Shown piece by piece: positions 8,808-16,894 of a stretch of 64,000 nucleotides of DNA. The notes beneath the pieces were generated by a model. It was not told the DNA's origin, searched no databases, and saw nothing but the letters and a program-made list of their open reading frames with translations. Source of the stretch: Thermus filiformis. GTDB taxonomy: Bacteria; Deinococcota; Deinococci; Deinococcales; Thermaceae. The stretch covers positions 124,001 to 188,000 of the forward strand of contig NZ_JPSL02000039.1 of assembly GCF_000771745.2 (NCBI RefSeq). The letters are read 5' to 3'. The first letter of the stretch is position 1. The number at the start of each line of letters is the position of its first letter. Position numbers and translations under genes: made by a program.

Positions 8808-9896
8808 CTATAGCAGATCCTGCCCCAGGACCACCACCACCCCCTCCACGGGCACGTGGGGGGAAAGGAGGGGCAGGTGGAAGAGGTCCGCGTAGTACCG
8901 GCCCGCTTCCAGGTCCTTGGTGTACACCCCCGGAACCCCCGTCCCCTCCTCCAAGCGTAGGGCAAGGCCCAGGGCCCGGAGGAAGGGCTCGGCCCGCTCC
9001 AAAGCCTCCCGGCTTCCCCGCACGGTGAGGGGGAGGTCCGGGGGGTAGAGGGGCTTCTCTTCCCCCAGGAAGCGGGCCAGGAACTCGGCCCGCGCCCGGG
9101 GGTCCACCCGCAGGTACACCCCCGCCTCAAAGGTGGGCAGGGTGGCCGCCTCCAGGCTCAGGTTCCGCAGGTGGGGCAGGAGGGGGGTGAGGGCCTCGAG
9201 GGAGAGGTCGGTGTCCAGCTCCTGCCAAGCCTCCCGGGCGGCCAGGAGGAGGGCGGGCCAGCGCCGGGGGTCCTTGGCCCGCTCCAGGACCTGGCCCAGC
9301 ACCTCCTTGATCCGGTCCAGCCGGGCGTAGTCCCCGAAGGCGTCGTGGCGGAAGCGCATGTACTTGACCGCGTCCTCGCCCATGAGGTGGAGCCTCCCGG
9401 CAGGGAAGTCAATGTAGAGCCGGGCCGCCCGGTCGGTGTAGCGCATGGGCCGGTCCAGGACCACCTCCACCCCCCCCACCGCGTCTATCAGCCGGGCCAC
9501 GCCGGTGAGGGTGAGGACCAGGTGGTGCTCCACGGGCAGGCCCAAAGCCTCCTCCACCGCCCGCTTCAAGAGCTCCGCCCCGCCCCGGCCGTAGGCGGCG
9601 TTGATCCTGCCCCCGGCCACCTCGGAGTAGGTGTCCCGGGGGATGGCCACAAGCCGGACCCTCCCCCCCTGGACCAGGACGTAGAAGATGGTGTCCGTCC
9701 GGCTCCCCGGGCCACAGGGGGTGTGGTAGCCGCAGTAGTCTATGTCCCGGGCCGCCACCACCAGGCGCATCTCGGGCAGAAGCCCCACCCCCTCGCCCCC
9801 GGCGGCCTCCTTTGGGGGGGAGGGCCGGGCCCAGAGCACGTAGGCCAGGCCCCAGAGGGCCAGGGCCAGGAGGAGGAAGGAAAGCCTGGGGCGCAT
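8808..9896 (-). CDS. LytR-CpsA-Psr (LCP) family protein
   Basis: Membrane-anchored protein, 362 residues: an N-terminal signal-anchor (about 4-24), an LCP domain with SRTDTI, the RDTY phosphate-binding arginine segment and YMRFRHDAFGDYARLDR, and a C-terminal region (about 265-360) resembling the LytR_C domain. LCP proteins move lipid-linked glycopolymers onto peptidoglycan in Gram-positives; in the Thermus envelope a similar glycan-attachment role is inferred. Position between yqeK and rsfS is common in bacteria. The start ATG follows the yqeK stop by 9 nt. Confidence 0.88.
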   Translation of the reverse strand: MRPRLSFLLLALALWGLAYVLWARPSPPKEAAGGEGVGLLPEMRLVVAARDIDYCGYHTPCGPGSRTDTIFYVLVQGGRVRLVAIPRDTYSEVAGGRINAAYGRGGAELLKRAVEEALGLPVEHHLVLTLTGVARLIDAVGGVEVVLDRPMRYTDRAARLYIDFPAGRLHLMGEDAVKYMRFRHDAFGDYARLDRIKEVLGQVLERAKDPRRWPALLLAAREAWQELDTDLSLEALTPLLPHLRNLSLEAATLPTFEAGVYLRVDPRARAEFLARFLGEEKPLYPPDLPLTVRGSREALERAEPFLRALGLALRLEEGTGVPGVYTKDLEAGRYYADLFHLPLLSPHVPVEGVVVVLGQDLL

Positions 9897-9905
9897 GGCC
9901 GGGCT

Positions 9906-10451
9906 TCAGAGTTCCTCGTAGACCTCGAGGGTCCGGGGGTGGACGGGTATCCCCTTCTTCTGCAGATACTCCACCTTATTCCGGACCGCCCGGCGGTAGG
10001 CCTCGAGGAGCCTCCCCGCCAGGGCCAGCTCCCGGATCTCCCCGTTCACCCCGCGGCCGGGCTCGGAGACGTCCGCCACGTAAAGGGCCATCCCGATGCC
10101 GTTCTGTGGGTCCACGCCGAAGACGTGTCCCTCCACCGCCTCCAGGACCTCCTCGTCCTTCACCCCCCAGTCCCGGGCCAGGACCCGGGCCGCCCGGCCG
10201 TGAAGGGCCAGGGGGTGGGCCCGCTCCACCTCGTTCTTTGGAGGGGCGAGGCGCAAAAGCTCCTCCTCGGGAAGGTCCCGGGCCGCGTCGTGCAGGAGGG
10301 CGGCCAGGTAGGCCCGCTCAGGGTCCAGGCCGTTGTTCCGGGCGATCTCCCGGGCCAGCTCGGCCACCCGGAGGATGTGGGCGAAGCGCTCGGGACGGAC
10401 CAGGGCCTTCACCTTTTCCTCAAGGGACGCGATAGAGACCTTGTTTTTCAA
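9906..10451 (-). CDS. yqeK: YqeK-type HD-domain phosphohydrolase
   Basis: HD-superfamily metal-dependent phosphohydrolase; characterised YqeK proteins hydrolyse diadenosine tetraphosphate to ADP. The HD motif is LLHDAARDL, with an upstream FAHILRVAELA and a downstream HALHG-like segment (HPLALHGRAA). The TTG at 10451 was chosen because it is preceded by GGAGGTG at 6 nt and gives a product of 181 residues. The longer open frame to 10787 is only a shadow of nadD. It overlaps the 3' end of nadD by 32 nt, implying coupling. Confidence 0.85.
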   Translation of the reverse strand: MKNKVSIASLEEKVKALVRPERFAHILRVAELAREIARNNGLDPERAYLAALLHDAARDLPEEELLRLAPPKNEVERAHPLALHGRAARVLARDWGVKDEEVLEAVEGHVFGVDPQNGIGMALYVADVSEPGRGVNGEIRELALAGRLLEAYRRAVRNKVEYLQKKGIPVHPRTLEVYEEL

Positions 10452-10986
10452 GGTACACCTCCACGGGGCGGGGGACCAGGTAGCGCACGCTCCGGCCCGC
10501 CCTGAGCCGCGCGCGCACCAAGGAGCTGGAGACCCCGTACTCCGGCACCTCGAGCCAGTCCACGGGGACGGGCAGCTCAGGCCGGGGGTAGCCGGGGCGG
10601 GAGACGGCCACCAGCCGGGCGTACTCGGAAAGCCGCCCCCCCTCCTTCCAGGTGAGGACGTCCCGGTAGGCGTCCGCCCCGGTGATGAAGAAGAGCTCGG
10701 CCCCCGGGTAGAGGGCCCGGGCGGCCCGGAGGGTGTCCACGGTGTAGCTGGGGCCGGGCCGGTCCAGCTCCAGGCGGCTGGCCTCAAACCGGGGGTCCTC
10801 TAAGGTGGCCAAAAGGACCATGGCGTGCCGGTCCTCCGGGGGGGCCACCGGGGTCTTGTGCGGGGGGTGGGCGGCGGTGACGAAGAGGACCCGGTCCAGC
10901 CCCAGGACCTCGGCCGCCTCGCTCGCCGCCAGGAGGTGGCCCATGTGGATGGGGTCAAAGCTTCCGCCGAAGAGGCCCAGGCGCAC
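10420..10986 (-). CDS. nadD: Nicotinate-nucleotide adenylyltransferase
   Basis: Makes nicotinic acid adenine dinucleotide from nicotinate mononucleotide and ATP in NAD synthesis. The 188 residues begin with the nucleotidyltransferase motif GLFGGSFDPIHMGHLLAA and have the second ATP-binding block SSSLVRARLRAG. ATG start, 8 nt after obgE. The 3' end is shared with the start of yqeK in another frame. Length and motifs are complete. Confidence 0.95.
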   Translation of the reverse strand: MRLGLFGGSFDPIHMGHLLAASEAAEVLGLDRVLFVTAAHPPHKTPVAPPEDRHAMVLLATLEDPRFEASRLELDRPGPSYTVDTLRAARALYPGAELFFITGADAYRDVLTWKEGGRLSEYARLVAVSRPGYPRPELPVPVDWLEVPEYGVSSSLVRARLRAGRSVRYLVPRPVEVYLEKQGLYRVP

Positions 10987-10994
10987 GCTTCCTC

Positions 10995-12239
10995 CTAGTC
11001 CGGGACGTACTCAAACTCCCGGCCCGCCAAGAGAACGGTGTCCCCTGCCCGGGCCCCCTTGGCCCGCAGGGCCGCCTCGAGGCCCATCCGTTTGAGCCGC
11101 TCCTCCAGGTAGGCCATGGCCTCGGCAAGCTCCCCCTTGACCCGGCCGATCAGGGCCTCCACCTGGGGGGCACGCACCTGGTAGACCCCCTCCTCCACCT
11201 CCTCTACCTCCAGGGGGGCCTCCTCCACCGTTTTCGGGGCCGGGACGGGCAGGGAGGGCCTGGGGGCCTTCTCCACCAGGCTCCAAAGGGCCTCCTTGAG
11301 CTCGGGAAGCCCCTCCCCCGTCAGGGCGCTCACCGCCAGGACGGGAAGCCCCTCCCCCCCCAGGCGGGCGAGCCGGGCTTGGACCTCCTCCTCCCCCAAA
11401 AGGTCCACCTTGTTCAGGGCCACCAGGCTCGGCCGCGCCAAAAGGCCCGGGTCGTAGGCCCCCACCTCCCGGCGCAAGGTTCGCAGGGCGGAAAGGGGAT
11501 CTTCAGTGGCATCCAGGACGTAGAGGAGGACCCGGGTGCGGGCGATGTGGCGCAGGAACTCCAGGCCCAGCCCCTTCCCCTGGCTCGCCCCCTCGATGAT
11601 CCCCGGCAGGTCGGCCAGGGTGAAGCGCTGAAGCCCCACCTCCACCACCCCCAGGTTGGGGCTCAAGGTGGTGAAGGGGTAGGGGGCGACCTTGGGGTGG
11701 GCGTGGGTGAGGGCGGCCAGGAGGCTGGACTTCCCCGCGTTGGGGTAGCCCACCAGCCCCACGTCGGCGATGAGCATGAGCTCGAGGCGAAGCCGCCTGC
11801 GCTCCCCCGGCTCCCCCGCGAAGGCGAACCGGGGGGCTTGGCGAACGGGGGTCACGAACCGGGCGTTCCCCTCCCCGCCCGCCCCGCCCCGGGCCACCAG
11901 GACCACCTCTCCTTCCCGGGTGAGGTCGGCCAGGAGGGCCCCCGTCTCCGCGTCAAAGACCCGGGTCCCCAGGGGGACCTCCACCACCAGGTCCCGCCCG
12001 GCGCGGCCGTGCTGGCCGCTCCCCCGGCCGTGCTCCCCGTCCTCGGCCCGGTAGGCCCTCTTGGAGAGCTCGGCCAGGGAGTCCACGCTCCCCCGGGCCT
12101 TCAGGTAGACGCTCCCGCCCCGTCCGCCGTCCCCCCCGTCCGGGCCGCCCTTGGGGACGAACTTCTCCCGGCGGAAGCTGATCGCCCCGTCCCCGCCCCG
12201 GCCGCCCTGGACGGTGATCTCTAGGACGTCACGGAACAT
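10995..12239 (-). CDS. obgE: Obg-family GTPase
   Basis: Essential GTPase linked to 50S assembly and stress control. The 414 residues contain an N-terminal glycine-rich Obg fold (about 1-158), a G domain with [17 protein letters not shown] and NKVD motifs, and a C-terminal OCT domain (from about 340) as in other Thermus and Gram-positive Obg proteins. It directly follows rpmA with adjacent coordinates, and the rplU-rpmA-obg order is widely conserved. ATG start. Confidence 0.96.
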   Translation of the reverse strand: MFRDVLEITVQGGRGGDGAISFRREKFVPKGGPDGGDGGRGGSVYLKARGSVDSLAELSKRAYRAEDGEHGRGSGQHGRAGRDLVVEVPLGTRVFDAETGALLADLTREGEVVLVARGGAGGEGNARFVTPVRQAPRFAFAGEPGERRRLRLELMLIADVGLVGYPNAGKSSLLAALTHAHPKVAPYPFTTLSPNLGVVEVGLQRFTLADLPGIIEGASQGKGLGLEFLRHIARTRVLLYVLDATEDPLSALRTLRREVGAYDPGLLARPSLVALNKVDLLGEEEVQARLARLGGEGLPVLAVSALTGEGLPELKEALWSLVEKAPRPSLPVPAPKTVEEAPLEVEEVEEGVYQVRAPQVEALIGRVKGELAEAMAYLEERLKRMGLEAALRAKGARAGDTVLLAGREFEYVPD

Positions 12240-12497
12240 TCACGCCAGGGGCCGCACGTGCACGTACCGCCCGAGCCGCCCCTTGTCCTGGTACTCCACC
12301 ACCCCGTCCACCAGGGCGAAGAGGGTGTAGTCCCGGCCCATGCCCACGTTCTTGCCGGGCTTGAACTTGGTGCCCCGCTGCCGGACGAGGATGTTCCCGG
12401 CCCGGACGGCCTCACCGCCGAACTTCTTGACCCCCAGGTACTTGGGGTTGGAGTCGCGCCCGTTCTTGGTGGAACCCAGACCCTTTTTGTGTGCCAT
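12240..12497 (-). CDS. rpmA: 50S ribosomal protein L27
   Basis: 85-residue ribosomal protein whose N-terminus reaches the peptidyl-transferase centre. It begins [17 protein letters not shown], the standard mature form, with no N-terminal cleavage extension of the kind found in Firmicutes. The following [20 protein letters not shown] is diagnostic. Second gene of the rplU operon; it abuts obgE. Confidence 0.98.
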   Translation of the reverse strand: MAHKKGLGSTKNGRDSNPKYLGVKKFGGEAVRAGNILVRQRGTKFKPGKNVGMGRDYTLFALVDGVVEYQDKGRLGRYVHVRPLA

Positions 12498-12520
12498 AGC
12501 TTACTCCCCCTTCTTTGGGG

Positions 12521-12826
12521 TTACCCCTGGATCTCCTTGACCAGAATCTCCGTGTAGGGCTGGCGGTGCCCCTTCTTGCGGCGGTACTGGACCTTGGCCT
12601 TGAACTTCATGACCAGGACCTTCTTGCCCTTGCCGTGGCCCAGGACCTCCGCCACCACCTTGGCCCCCGCGACCGTGGGGGCGCCCACCTTCACCGCCTC
12701 CCCGCCCACGAGGAGGGGCTCAAACTCCAGCGTGGAGCCCGGCTCGAGGGGAAGCTTCTCCACCTTGAGCCGCATGCCCGGCTCCACCCGGTACTGCTTT
12801 CCACCCGTCTTGATGATGGCAAACAT
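12521..12826 (-). CDS. rplU: 50S ribosomal protein L21
   Basis: 101-residue 23S rRNA-binding protein, starting [17 protein letters not shown] and ending in the signature [20 protein letters not shown]. It is the first gene of the long leftward operon and has GGGGAG 5 nt before its ATG. A strong promoter (TTGCAA, 17 bp, TATAGT) lies upstream, with a leader of about 34 nt that can form a small GGCCC/GGGCC hairpin. Confidence 0.98.
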   Translation of the reverse strand: MFAIIKTGGKQYRVEPGMRLKVEKLPLEPGSTLEFEPLLVGGEAVKVGAPTVAGAKVVAEVLGHGKGKKVLVMKFKAKVQYRRKKGHRQPYTEILVKEIQG

Positions 12827-12866
12827 GGTTTCTCCCCTTGCGGCCCCTCGGGCCTACCGAATACCC

Positions 12867-12895
12867 ACTATACCGGGAAGGGAAAGGCTTTGCAA
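12867..12895 (-). promoter_or_regulatory. rplU operon promoter
   Basis: On the minus strand TTGCAA (12890-12895) and TATAGT (12867-12872) are separated by exactly 17 bp. This is one of the best sigma-70/SigA-type matches in the window and precedes rplU by about 40 bp. It probably drives rplU through rsfS. The rest of the gap up to the terminator at 12979 shows nothing recognisable. Confidence 0.8.
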
Positions 12896-12978
12896 CCGCG
12901 CCCTTCTCCAAAATCCACCGGGCCGGGCCCCATGCTTCCAAAGGCCCCCGTCCTGTCAGGGGTCAAGCTGGAGTGGCC

Positions 12979-13010
12979 AAAAAACGTCCCGCCCTTTCGG
13001 GCGGGGTTTT
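12979..13010. terminator. Rho-independent terminator after tRNA-Ala
   Basis: Stem CCCGCCC / GGGCGGG (12988-12994 with 12999-13005) and loop TTTC. On the minus strand the stem is followed by ACGTTTTTT, a good terminator just after the tRNA 3' end. On the plus strand it is followed by GTTTT, so it may work both ways. Confidence 0.8.
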
Positions 13011-13085
13011 GGTGGAGCCGACCGGATTCGAACCGGTGACCTCCTCAATGCCATTGAGGCGCGCTCCCAGCTGCGCCACGGCCCC
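13010..13085 (-). tRNA. tRNA-Ala (GGC)
   Basis: A 76-nt tRNA including the encoded CCA (13010-13012). The acceptor arm GGGGCCG pairs with CGGCTCC and contains the G3:U70 pair that is the alanine identity element. The anticodon stem CCTCA/TGAGG holds the loop ATGGCAT, giving anticodon GGC. The T arm contains GGTTCGAATCC. It has its own promoter just upstream and a terminator at its 3' end, so it is a single-gene unit. Confidence 0.97.
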
Positions 13086-13096
13086 AGGCGAAGCCC

Positions 13097-13125
13097 ATGC
13101 TAGCCCACGGGGCCCCTTCTGTCAA
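13097..13125 (-). promoter_or_regulatory. tRNA-Ala promoter
   Basis: The minus strand reads TTGACA (13120-13125, perfect consensus), a 17-bp spacer, then TAGCAT (13097-13102). The tRNA begins 11 nt further on. Confidence 0.85.
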
Positions 13126-13168
13126 GGACCCCCCCATTTGGGGGATAACGTGAGCCCAGGCCAGGGGC

Positions 13169-13174
13169 TACCCT
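13169..13174 (+). promoter_or_regulatory. pilA1 -10 box, leaderless
   Basis: TACCCT followed by six bases (GAGGGC) and the pilA1 ATG. The same arrangement, GCTACCCTGNGGGCATG, precedes the mini-gene at 49895, which supports it as a real leaderless start signal. No clear -35 is seen. Confidence 0.5.
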
Positions 13175-13180
13175 GAGGGC

Positions 13181-13636
13181 ATGAGGGCAAGAGGCATGAG
13201 CCTTCTAGAGCTCCTGGTGGTTTTGGCCATACTGGTCATCCTTGGGGCTCTGGTGGCGACCAACCAAGCCCAGGCCTACCGCAAGCGGGCGGCCCTGGCC
13301 GAACTCCGGGGCTTCCTGGAAAGGGCCCGCCTCGAGGCCGTCCGCCGGGAGAGCATGGTGGCCGTGGTCCAGGACGGGGAGGACCTCCTGGCCTGCCTGG
13401 ACACAAACGCAGACGGGCGCTGCCAGGCCGGGGAGACCCCCCTGGCCCGCTTCCGCCCCCGGGACTACCGGGGCGAGGTGCGCCTCCGCACCGGCATCCA
13501 GCCCGGCCTCCGCTTTAACGCCCTGGGCCGCCCCTTCACCGGGGGGCGGGTGGAGCTCTGGATCGGGGGAAGCGCCACCTCCTTCTGCCTCACCCTGGGG
13601 GGGCGCATCCGGGAGGTGGCGGGCGATGCGTGCTAA
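13181..13636 (+). CDS. pilA1: Minor pilin-like protein PilA1 (GspH-type)
   Basis: Type IV pilin-like protein of the Thermus DNA-uptake cluster. A short leader ending RG is followed by MSLLELLVVLAILVILGALV, a class III prepilin peptide with Glu5 and a hydrophobic helix. The 151 residues end in a globular domain with paired cysteines (CLDTNADGRC and a C-terminal C), as in GspH/FimT pseudopilins. It is the first gene of pilA1-pilA2-pilA3-comZ, which are translationally overlapped. Minor pilins of this type are thought to prime pilus assembly and help bind DNA. Confidence 0.88.
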   Translation: MRARGMSLLELLVVLAILVILGALVATNQAQAYRKRAALAELRGFLERARLEAVRRESMVAVVQDGEDLLACLDTNADGRCQAGETPLARFRPRDYRGEVRLRTGIQPGLRFNALGRPFTGGRVELWIGGSATSFCLTLGGRIREVAGDAC

Positions 13637-14006
13637 GGGCCTCACCCTCCTGGAGGTGGTCCTGGCCTTGGGGGTCCTGGCCGTGGTCCTCCTGGCCTTC
13701 ACCGGCCTTCAGGTGACGAGCCTCCGGGCGGGAAGCTCGGGGCGGCTCACCCAGAAGGCGGTGCGGGAGGCGGAAAACTTCCTGGAAAGCCTCCGGACGA
13801 ATCCCGGAAGCCTCCCCTCCCGGTGCCTGCCGTCCTTCACCCTCTCGGACCTTTCCGCCGCCTGCGCCTACCAGCCCTGCCGGGCGGACGGGACCGGGCT
13901 CGCCTGCGGCCCCTCCGTCACCCAGCCCACCGCCTACCGGGTGACCCTGCGGGTGCCCGGGGACACCCCCCGGCTGACCCTGGAAACGGTGGTGTACGCG
14001 CCATGA
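13626..14006 (+). CDS. pilA2: Minor pilin-like protein PilA2 (PilV/GspI-type)
   Basis: 126 residues beginning MRAKGLTLLEVVLALGVLAV, a typical prepilin cleavage site (KG before LTLLE) plus transmembrane helix. The C-terminal domain has four cysteines (CLPSF, CAYQPC, LACGP), probably forming disulfides. The ATG lies inside the end of pilA1 (11-nt overlap), and the stop overlaps the pilA3 start as ATGA. In T. thermophilus PilA2 belongs to the uptake machinery; the same role is inferred here from order and sequence. Confidence 0.88.
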   Translation: MRAKGLTLLEVVLALGVLAVVLLAFTGLQVTSLRAGSSGRLTQKAVREAENFLESLRTNPGSLPSRCLPSFTLSDLSAACAYQPCRADGTGLACGPSVTQPTAYRVTLRVPGDTPRLTLETVVYAP

Positions 14007-14707
14007 GGACGAAGGTCGGCTTCACCCTGGTGGAACTCCTGCTGGCCCTGGCCATTTTAGGGGTGCTCTTGGGCGCGGCCCTGGGCCTCCTCCAGTCCTC
14101 GGCCCAGGTGGAGCGGGGGGAGCGGGCCCTCTCCTCCTTGGCCCAGGAGGTGGGCCTGGCCGCCACCGCCCTGGCCCGGGAGGCCTACCTGGCGGGCTAC
14201 GGCCTAGGGGCGGGCACCCCCCTGGCCCTGGGCGGGGCCCTCACCCTCCGCTTCCTTTGTGATACCGGCATGGAGCCCTACTGCTCCCAGGACACCATGG
14301 GAAGGACGCGGGCCGTGGCCTACGAGCTCAGGGGGGAGACCCTCTACTACGGGGCCTGCGCCGACCCCTGCACGCCGAGCATCACGAACCCGGTCCTGGA
14401 CGGGGTGGAGCGCTTCCGGGTGGCCTACCGGTCCGGGGGGGCCTGGTCCGATGCCCCCCTTACCGTAACCCTAAACTCCTCCGGGGCGAGCCCTAAGGTG
14501 GAGATGCTCGCCCTCTACCTGGCCACCCGCTCCCCCCTGGCCGCCCGCGCGGGGAGCTTCACCCCCGGAAGGAGCGTGGACTGGAGCGCCGCCCCGGACG
14601 GGGAGGCCCTGAAAAGCCTCCTCCTTTCCGGCTACGCCCCCCCACAAAACGGCCGCCCCCGGGCCGAGCGCTTGGTGGTGGTGGGGACCCCGAACCTGAA
14701 CCGCTAG
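14003..14707 (+). CDS. pilA3: Minor pilin-like protein PilA3 (PilW/GspJ-type)
   Basis: 234 residues. The prepilin peptide is VGFTLVELLLALAILGVLLG with Glu5. The long C-terminal domain contains cysteine pairs (CDTGMEPYC and CADPC), resembling PilW/GspJ minor pilins. It starts at the ATGA overlap with pilA2 and is followed 12 nt later by comZ, with a strong GGAGG between. Part of the complex predicted to prime the pilus and interact with DNA. Confidence 0.87.
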   Translation: MRTKVGFTLVELLLALAILGVLLGAALGLLQSSAQVERGERALSSLAQEVGLAATALAREAYLAGYGLGAGTPLALGGALTLRFLCDTGMEPYCSQDTMGRTRAVAYELRGETLYYGACADPCTPSITNPVLDGVERFRVAYRSGGAWSDAPLTVTLNSSGASPKVEMLALYLATRSPLAARAGSFTPGRSVDWSAAPDGEALKSLLLSGYAPPQNGRPRAERLVVVGTPNLNR

Positions 14708-14719
14708 GAGGTGACCGGT

Positions 14720-16219
14720 ATGGCAAGGAAGGAAAAAGGCATCGCCCTGGTGAGCGTCCTGGTGGCCATGGTGGCCGTTTTGCTCCTCTCCTTGGCCACG
14801 GGCTACTGGGCCCAGACCGCCCTCAGCACGGGGAGCGCCCTGGCCCAGAAGGCCCGGGCCCGCCAGCTGGCCGAGGCGGGGGTGGACCACGCCCTGGCCT
14901 ACCTGGCCTCCACCCGGCCCACCGCTTCCGTCACCCTCACGGGGGACTTGGGCTACACCGCCACCCTCACCCCCAACAGGGACGGCACCTACCGGGTGGA
15001 AAGCCGGGCCTCCACCGGCTCCGCCCGGCACACTGCTGTGGCCGTGATCGGGATAGAGGACATTCCTGCCCAGACCCTTCACCCCCTCTTCGGGAACGGT
15101 TGGATCAGCGGAGGACGCATCACGGTGAACGGGGGGGTGGACCTGAGGAACAGCCGCCTTCACGCCGACAAGGGCTACGCCAACCTCTCAGGGCAGATCC
15201 AGGTCTGCAACGAGGACGGCAGTAACTGCCGGAACATCAACCAGGTGAGCCCGCCCCCCATCACCGGCGGGGCCGGGGTGTCTGACACCCAGTGCAACGC
15301 CTCGGGGAACAACCGGGTCGTCTGCCAAAACGACGCGCCCAAGTACCAGGTCTGCCCTGTCTACCAGAGCCCCTCGGACCCGAACATGCGCTGCACCGAC
15401 CTGGTCACGGGCCGGGTGGTCTCTTGGAGGGACGCTTACAAGATCACCGCCCCAGACGTGAACGCCATGGCCCAGAAGGCCCTGGGCGTGCGGGCCTCGA
15501 GCCCCTTCCAGGACGCGGTGACGGGGGGGCTTTGCGACGTGCGCTTTACCTCCCTGGACCCCGGCCAGAGTGCCGAGCTGGTCAACTTCCTCCTCAGCCG
15601 GGGGGTGACGGGTGGCCTGCCGAGCGACGTGAACCAGCTCCTCGCCCTGGTCCTGAACCGGCTGAACGGCTCCGGGCTGAAGGTATGTGTGCAGAACAAC
15701 GTCACCCTCCCCGGGGGAACGAGCCTCTCCGGGGTCACCTTCTACGTGGGGGGCACCTTCCAGGTGAACGGGAGCGTAACCCTTTCCGGAGTGGACGTGG
15801 CGGCGGGAAGCGGCCTCAACCTGGGGAACGTCCAGGCCACGAACGCCCGCTTCTACACGGGAGGGTCCCTCAACCTAAATAGCGATGCCAACTTCAAAGG
15901 AAACAGCGTCCTGGCCAGCAGGCAGAGCATCACCTTCAACGGGAGCGCCAATCTCCTTGATAACCGGGCCCTGGCCATCGTGAGCGAAGGGGACATCACC
16001 TTCAACGGGAGGGCGGACACCCACGCCTTCATGTGGGCCGGCGGGCAGATCACCTTCAACGGCACCGGCGCCTTCATCGGCGGGGCGGTGAGCCTGGGCG
16101 GGACGATCCGCAACGGGGGCGGGCAGTTCTACATCCAGAACTCCAACGCCAACAACACCGACCTGCCCCAGACGGACACCGGCAGCGACCAAAGGCCCTG
16201 GGTCCTCTACCGGCGCTGA
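14720..16219 (+). CDS. comZ: ComZ competence protein, large PilX/GspK-type minor pilin
   Basis: 499-residue protein required for natural transformation in T. thermophilus. The N-terminal helix KGIALVSVLVAMVAVLLLS resembles a PilX_N segment and lacks Glu5, as GspK-type tip pilins do. After a helical region (to about 60) comes an unusually large exported domain. Its C-terminal half is rich in short repeats such as VNGSVTL, SLNLNSD, ITFNGSA and ITFNGTG, fitting a beta-solenoid inserted in the pilin fold. Several cysteines lie at about 155-235. ATG 14720 was preferred over GTG 14711, which lies in the ribosome binding site AGGAGG. Confidence 0.87.
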   Translation: MARKEKGIALVSVLVAMVAVLLLSLATGYWAQTALSTGSALAQKARARQLAEAGVDHALAYLASTRPTASVTLTGDLGYTATLTPNRDGTYRVESRASTGSARHTAVAVIGIEDIPAQTLHPLFGNGWISGGRITVNGGVDLRNSRLHADKGYANLSGQIQVCNEDGSNCRNINQVSPPPITGGAGVSDTQCNASGNNRVVCQNDAPKYQVCPVYQSPSDPNMRCTDLVTGRVVSWRDAYKITAPDVNAMAQKALGVRASSPFQDAVTGGLCDVRFTSLDPGQSAELVNFLLSRGVTGGLPSDVNQLLALVLNRLNGSGLKVCVQNNVTLPGGTSLSGVTFYVGGTFQVNGSVTLSGVDVAAGSGLNLGNVQATNARFYTGGSLNLNSDANFKGNSVLASRQSITFNGSANLLDNRALAIVSEGDITFNGRADTHAFMWAGGQITFNGTGAFIGGAVSLGGTIRNGGGQFYIQNSNANNTDLPQTDTGSDQRPWVLYRR

Positions 16220-16291
16220 AGCCCCAAAGGGCTTTCACGCGGTTTTCACACCCCCGGTCCATCCTGAGGATGACCCCCCCAAAATGGGGGG

Positions 16292-16321
16292 TTGACAAAG
16301 GGAAAAGGGCGGGCGGAGAAT
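16292..16321 (+). promoter_or_regulatory. pilA4: pilA4 promoter and leader (16220-16457)
   Basis: TTGACA (16292-16297), an 18-bp spacer and GAGAAT (16316-16321) in the 238-bp gap after comZ give pilA4 its own promoter. The leader would be about 130 nt, long for this genome. It holds a Shine-Dalgarno-like AAAGGAGGTGAG at 16332-16343 that is not followed by a well placed start codon. The true pilA4 ribosome binding site is AAGGAG, about 9 nt before its ATG. Confidence 0.65.
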
Positions 16322-16457
16322 GAGCCCGAGAAAGGAGGTGAGAGAGGGGTTAAAAGGCGCTGAGGTCGGTTGTCTATACCAGGCGGGTTTTCGGCAAAAG
16401 GCACTCATGGACGCGCGATACATAAAAGGCGCGGTTCTTAGCTAAGGAGAACGAGGT

Positions 16458-16817
16458 ATGCGGAACGCGAAAGGCTTTACCCTGATTGAGCTCCTGATCG
16501 TCATCGCCATCATCGGCATCCTGGCGGCGGTGCTGGTGCCCAACCTGCTCCAGGCCCGGCGCACCGCCCAGATCCGGGCCGAGGAGGCCTACGCCAACAA
16601 CGTCTTCAAGGTGGCCAACGCCGCCATCGCCGAGAACCCTAACATTGACGCGGACGAGATCGCAAAAGAGTGTAAGGAGGGCTACAGCGTCGGCAACTAC
16701 GACGCTGGGAAGGCTCCGGCGACGCTTGATGATTGCGAAGTGACCTACGACCCCGACACCCAGGAGGTCACCGTCACCTGGAGCGGGGCCGCGGGCGAGA
16801 ACAAGAAGGTGCCTTGA
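16458..16817 (+). CDS. pilA4: Major type IV pilin PilA4
   Basis: 119-residue prepilin: MRNAKGFTLIELLIVIAIIG, the textbook cleavage site G/FTLIE and helix, closely matching the T. thermophilus wide-pilus subunit PilA4. The rest is short and has a conserved disulfide pair (CKEGYS and DDCEVT). PilA4 fibres support adhesion and DNA uptake in Thermus. It has its own promoter and a perfect 11-bp hairpin immediately downstream, before pilA5. Confidence 0.92.
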   Translation: MRNAKGFTLIELLIVIAIIGILAAVLVPNLLQARRTAQIRAEEAYANNVFKVANAAIAENPNIDADEIAKECKEGYSVGNYDAGKAPATLDDCEVTYDPDTQEVTVTWSGAAGENKKVP

Positions 16818-16845
16818 TCCAGGGCTAACCTAAGAAGACCGAGCC

Positions 16846-16875
16846 GGGCGGCCAGGGAGCTTTTCCTGGCCGCCC
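16846..16875 (+). promoter_or_regulatory. Intercistronic hairpin between pilA4 and pilA5
   Basis: GGGCGGCCAGG pairs perfectly with CCTGGCCGCCC across an 8-nt loop (GAGCTTTT). No T-run follows. It could partly stop transcription or protect the 3' end of pilA4 mRNA, making pilA5 less abundant than the major pilin. Confidence 0.6.
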
Positions 16876-16894
16876 CTTGGGTTTGGGAGGGCGC

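Noticed and set aside
16338-16445. Leader peptide GTG...TAA in the pilA4 leader, stop overlapping the pilA4 ribosome binding site
   Set aside because: The GTG lies inside its own AGGAGG, so spacing is impossible; codon use is not Thermus-like. Kept only as a note on the long leader.
16846-16875. Rho-independent terminator after pilA4
   Set aside because: No T-run after the perfect stem, so it is listed as an intercistronic hairpin instead.
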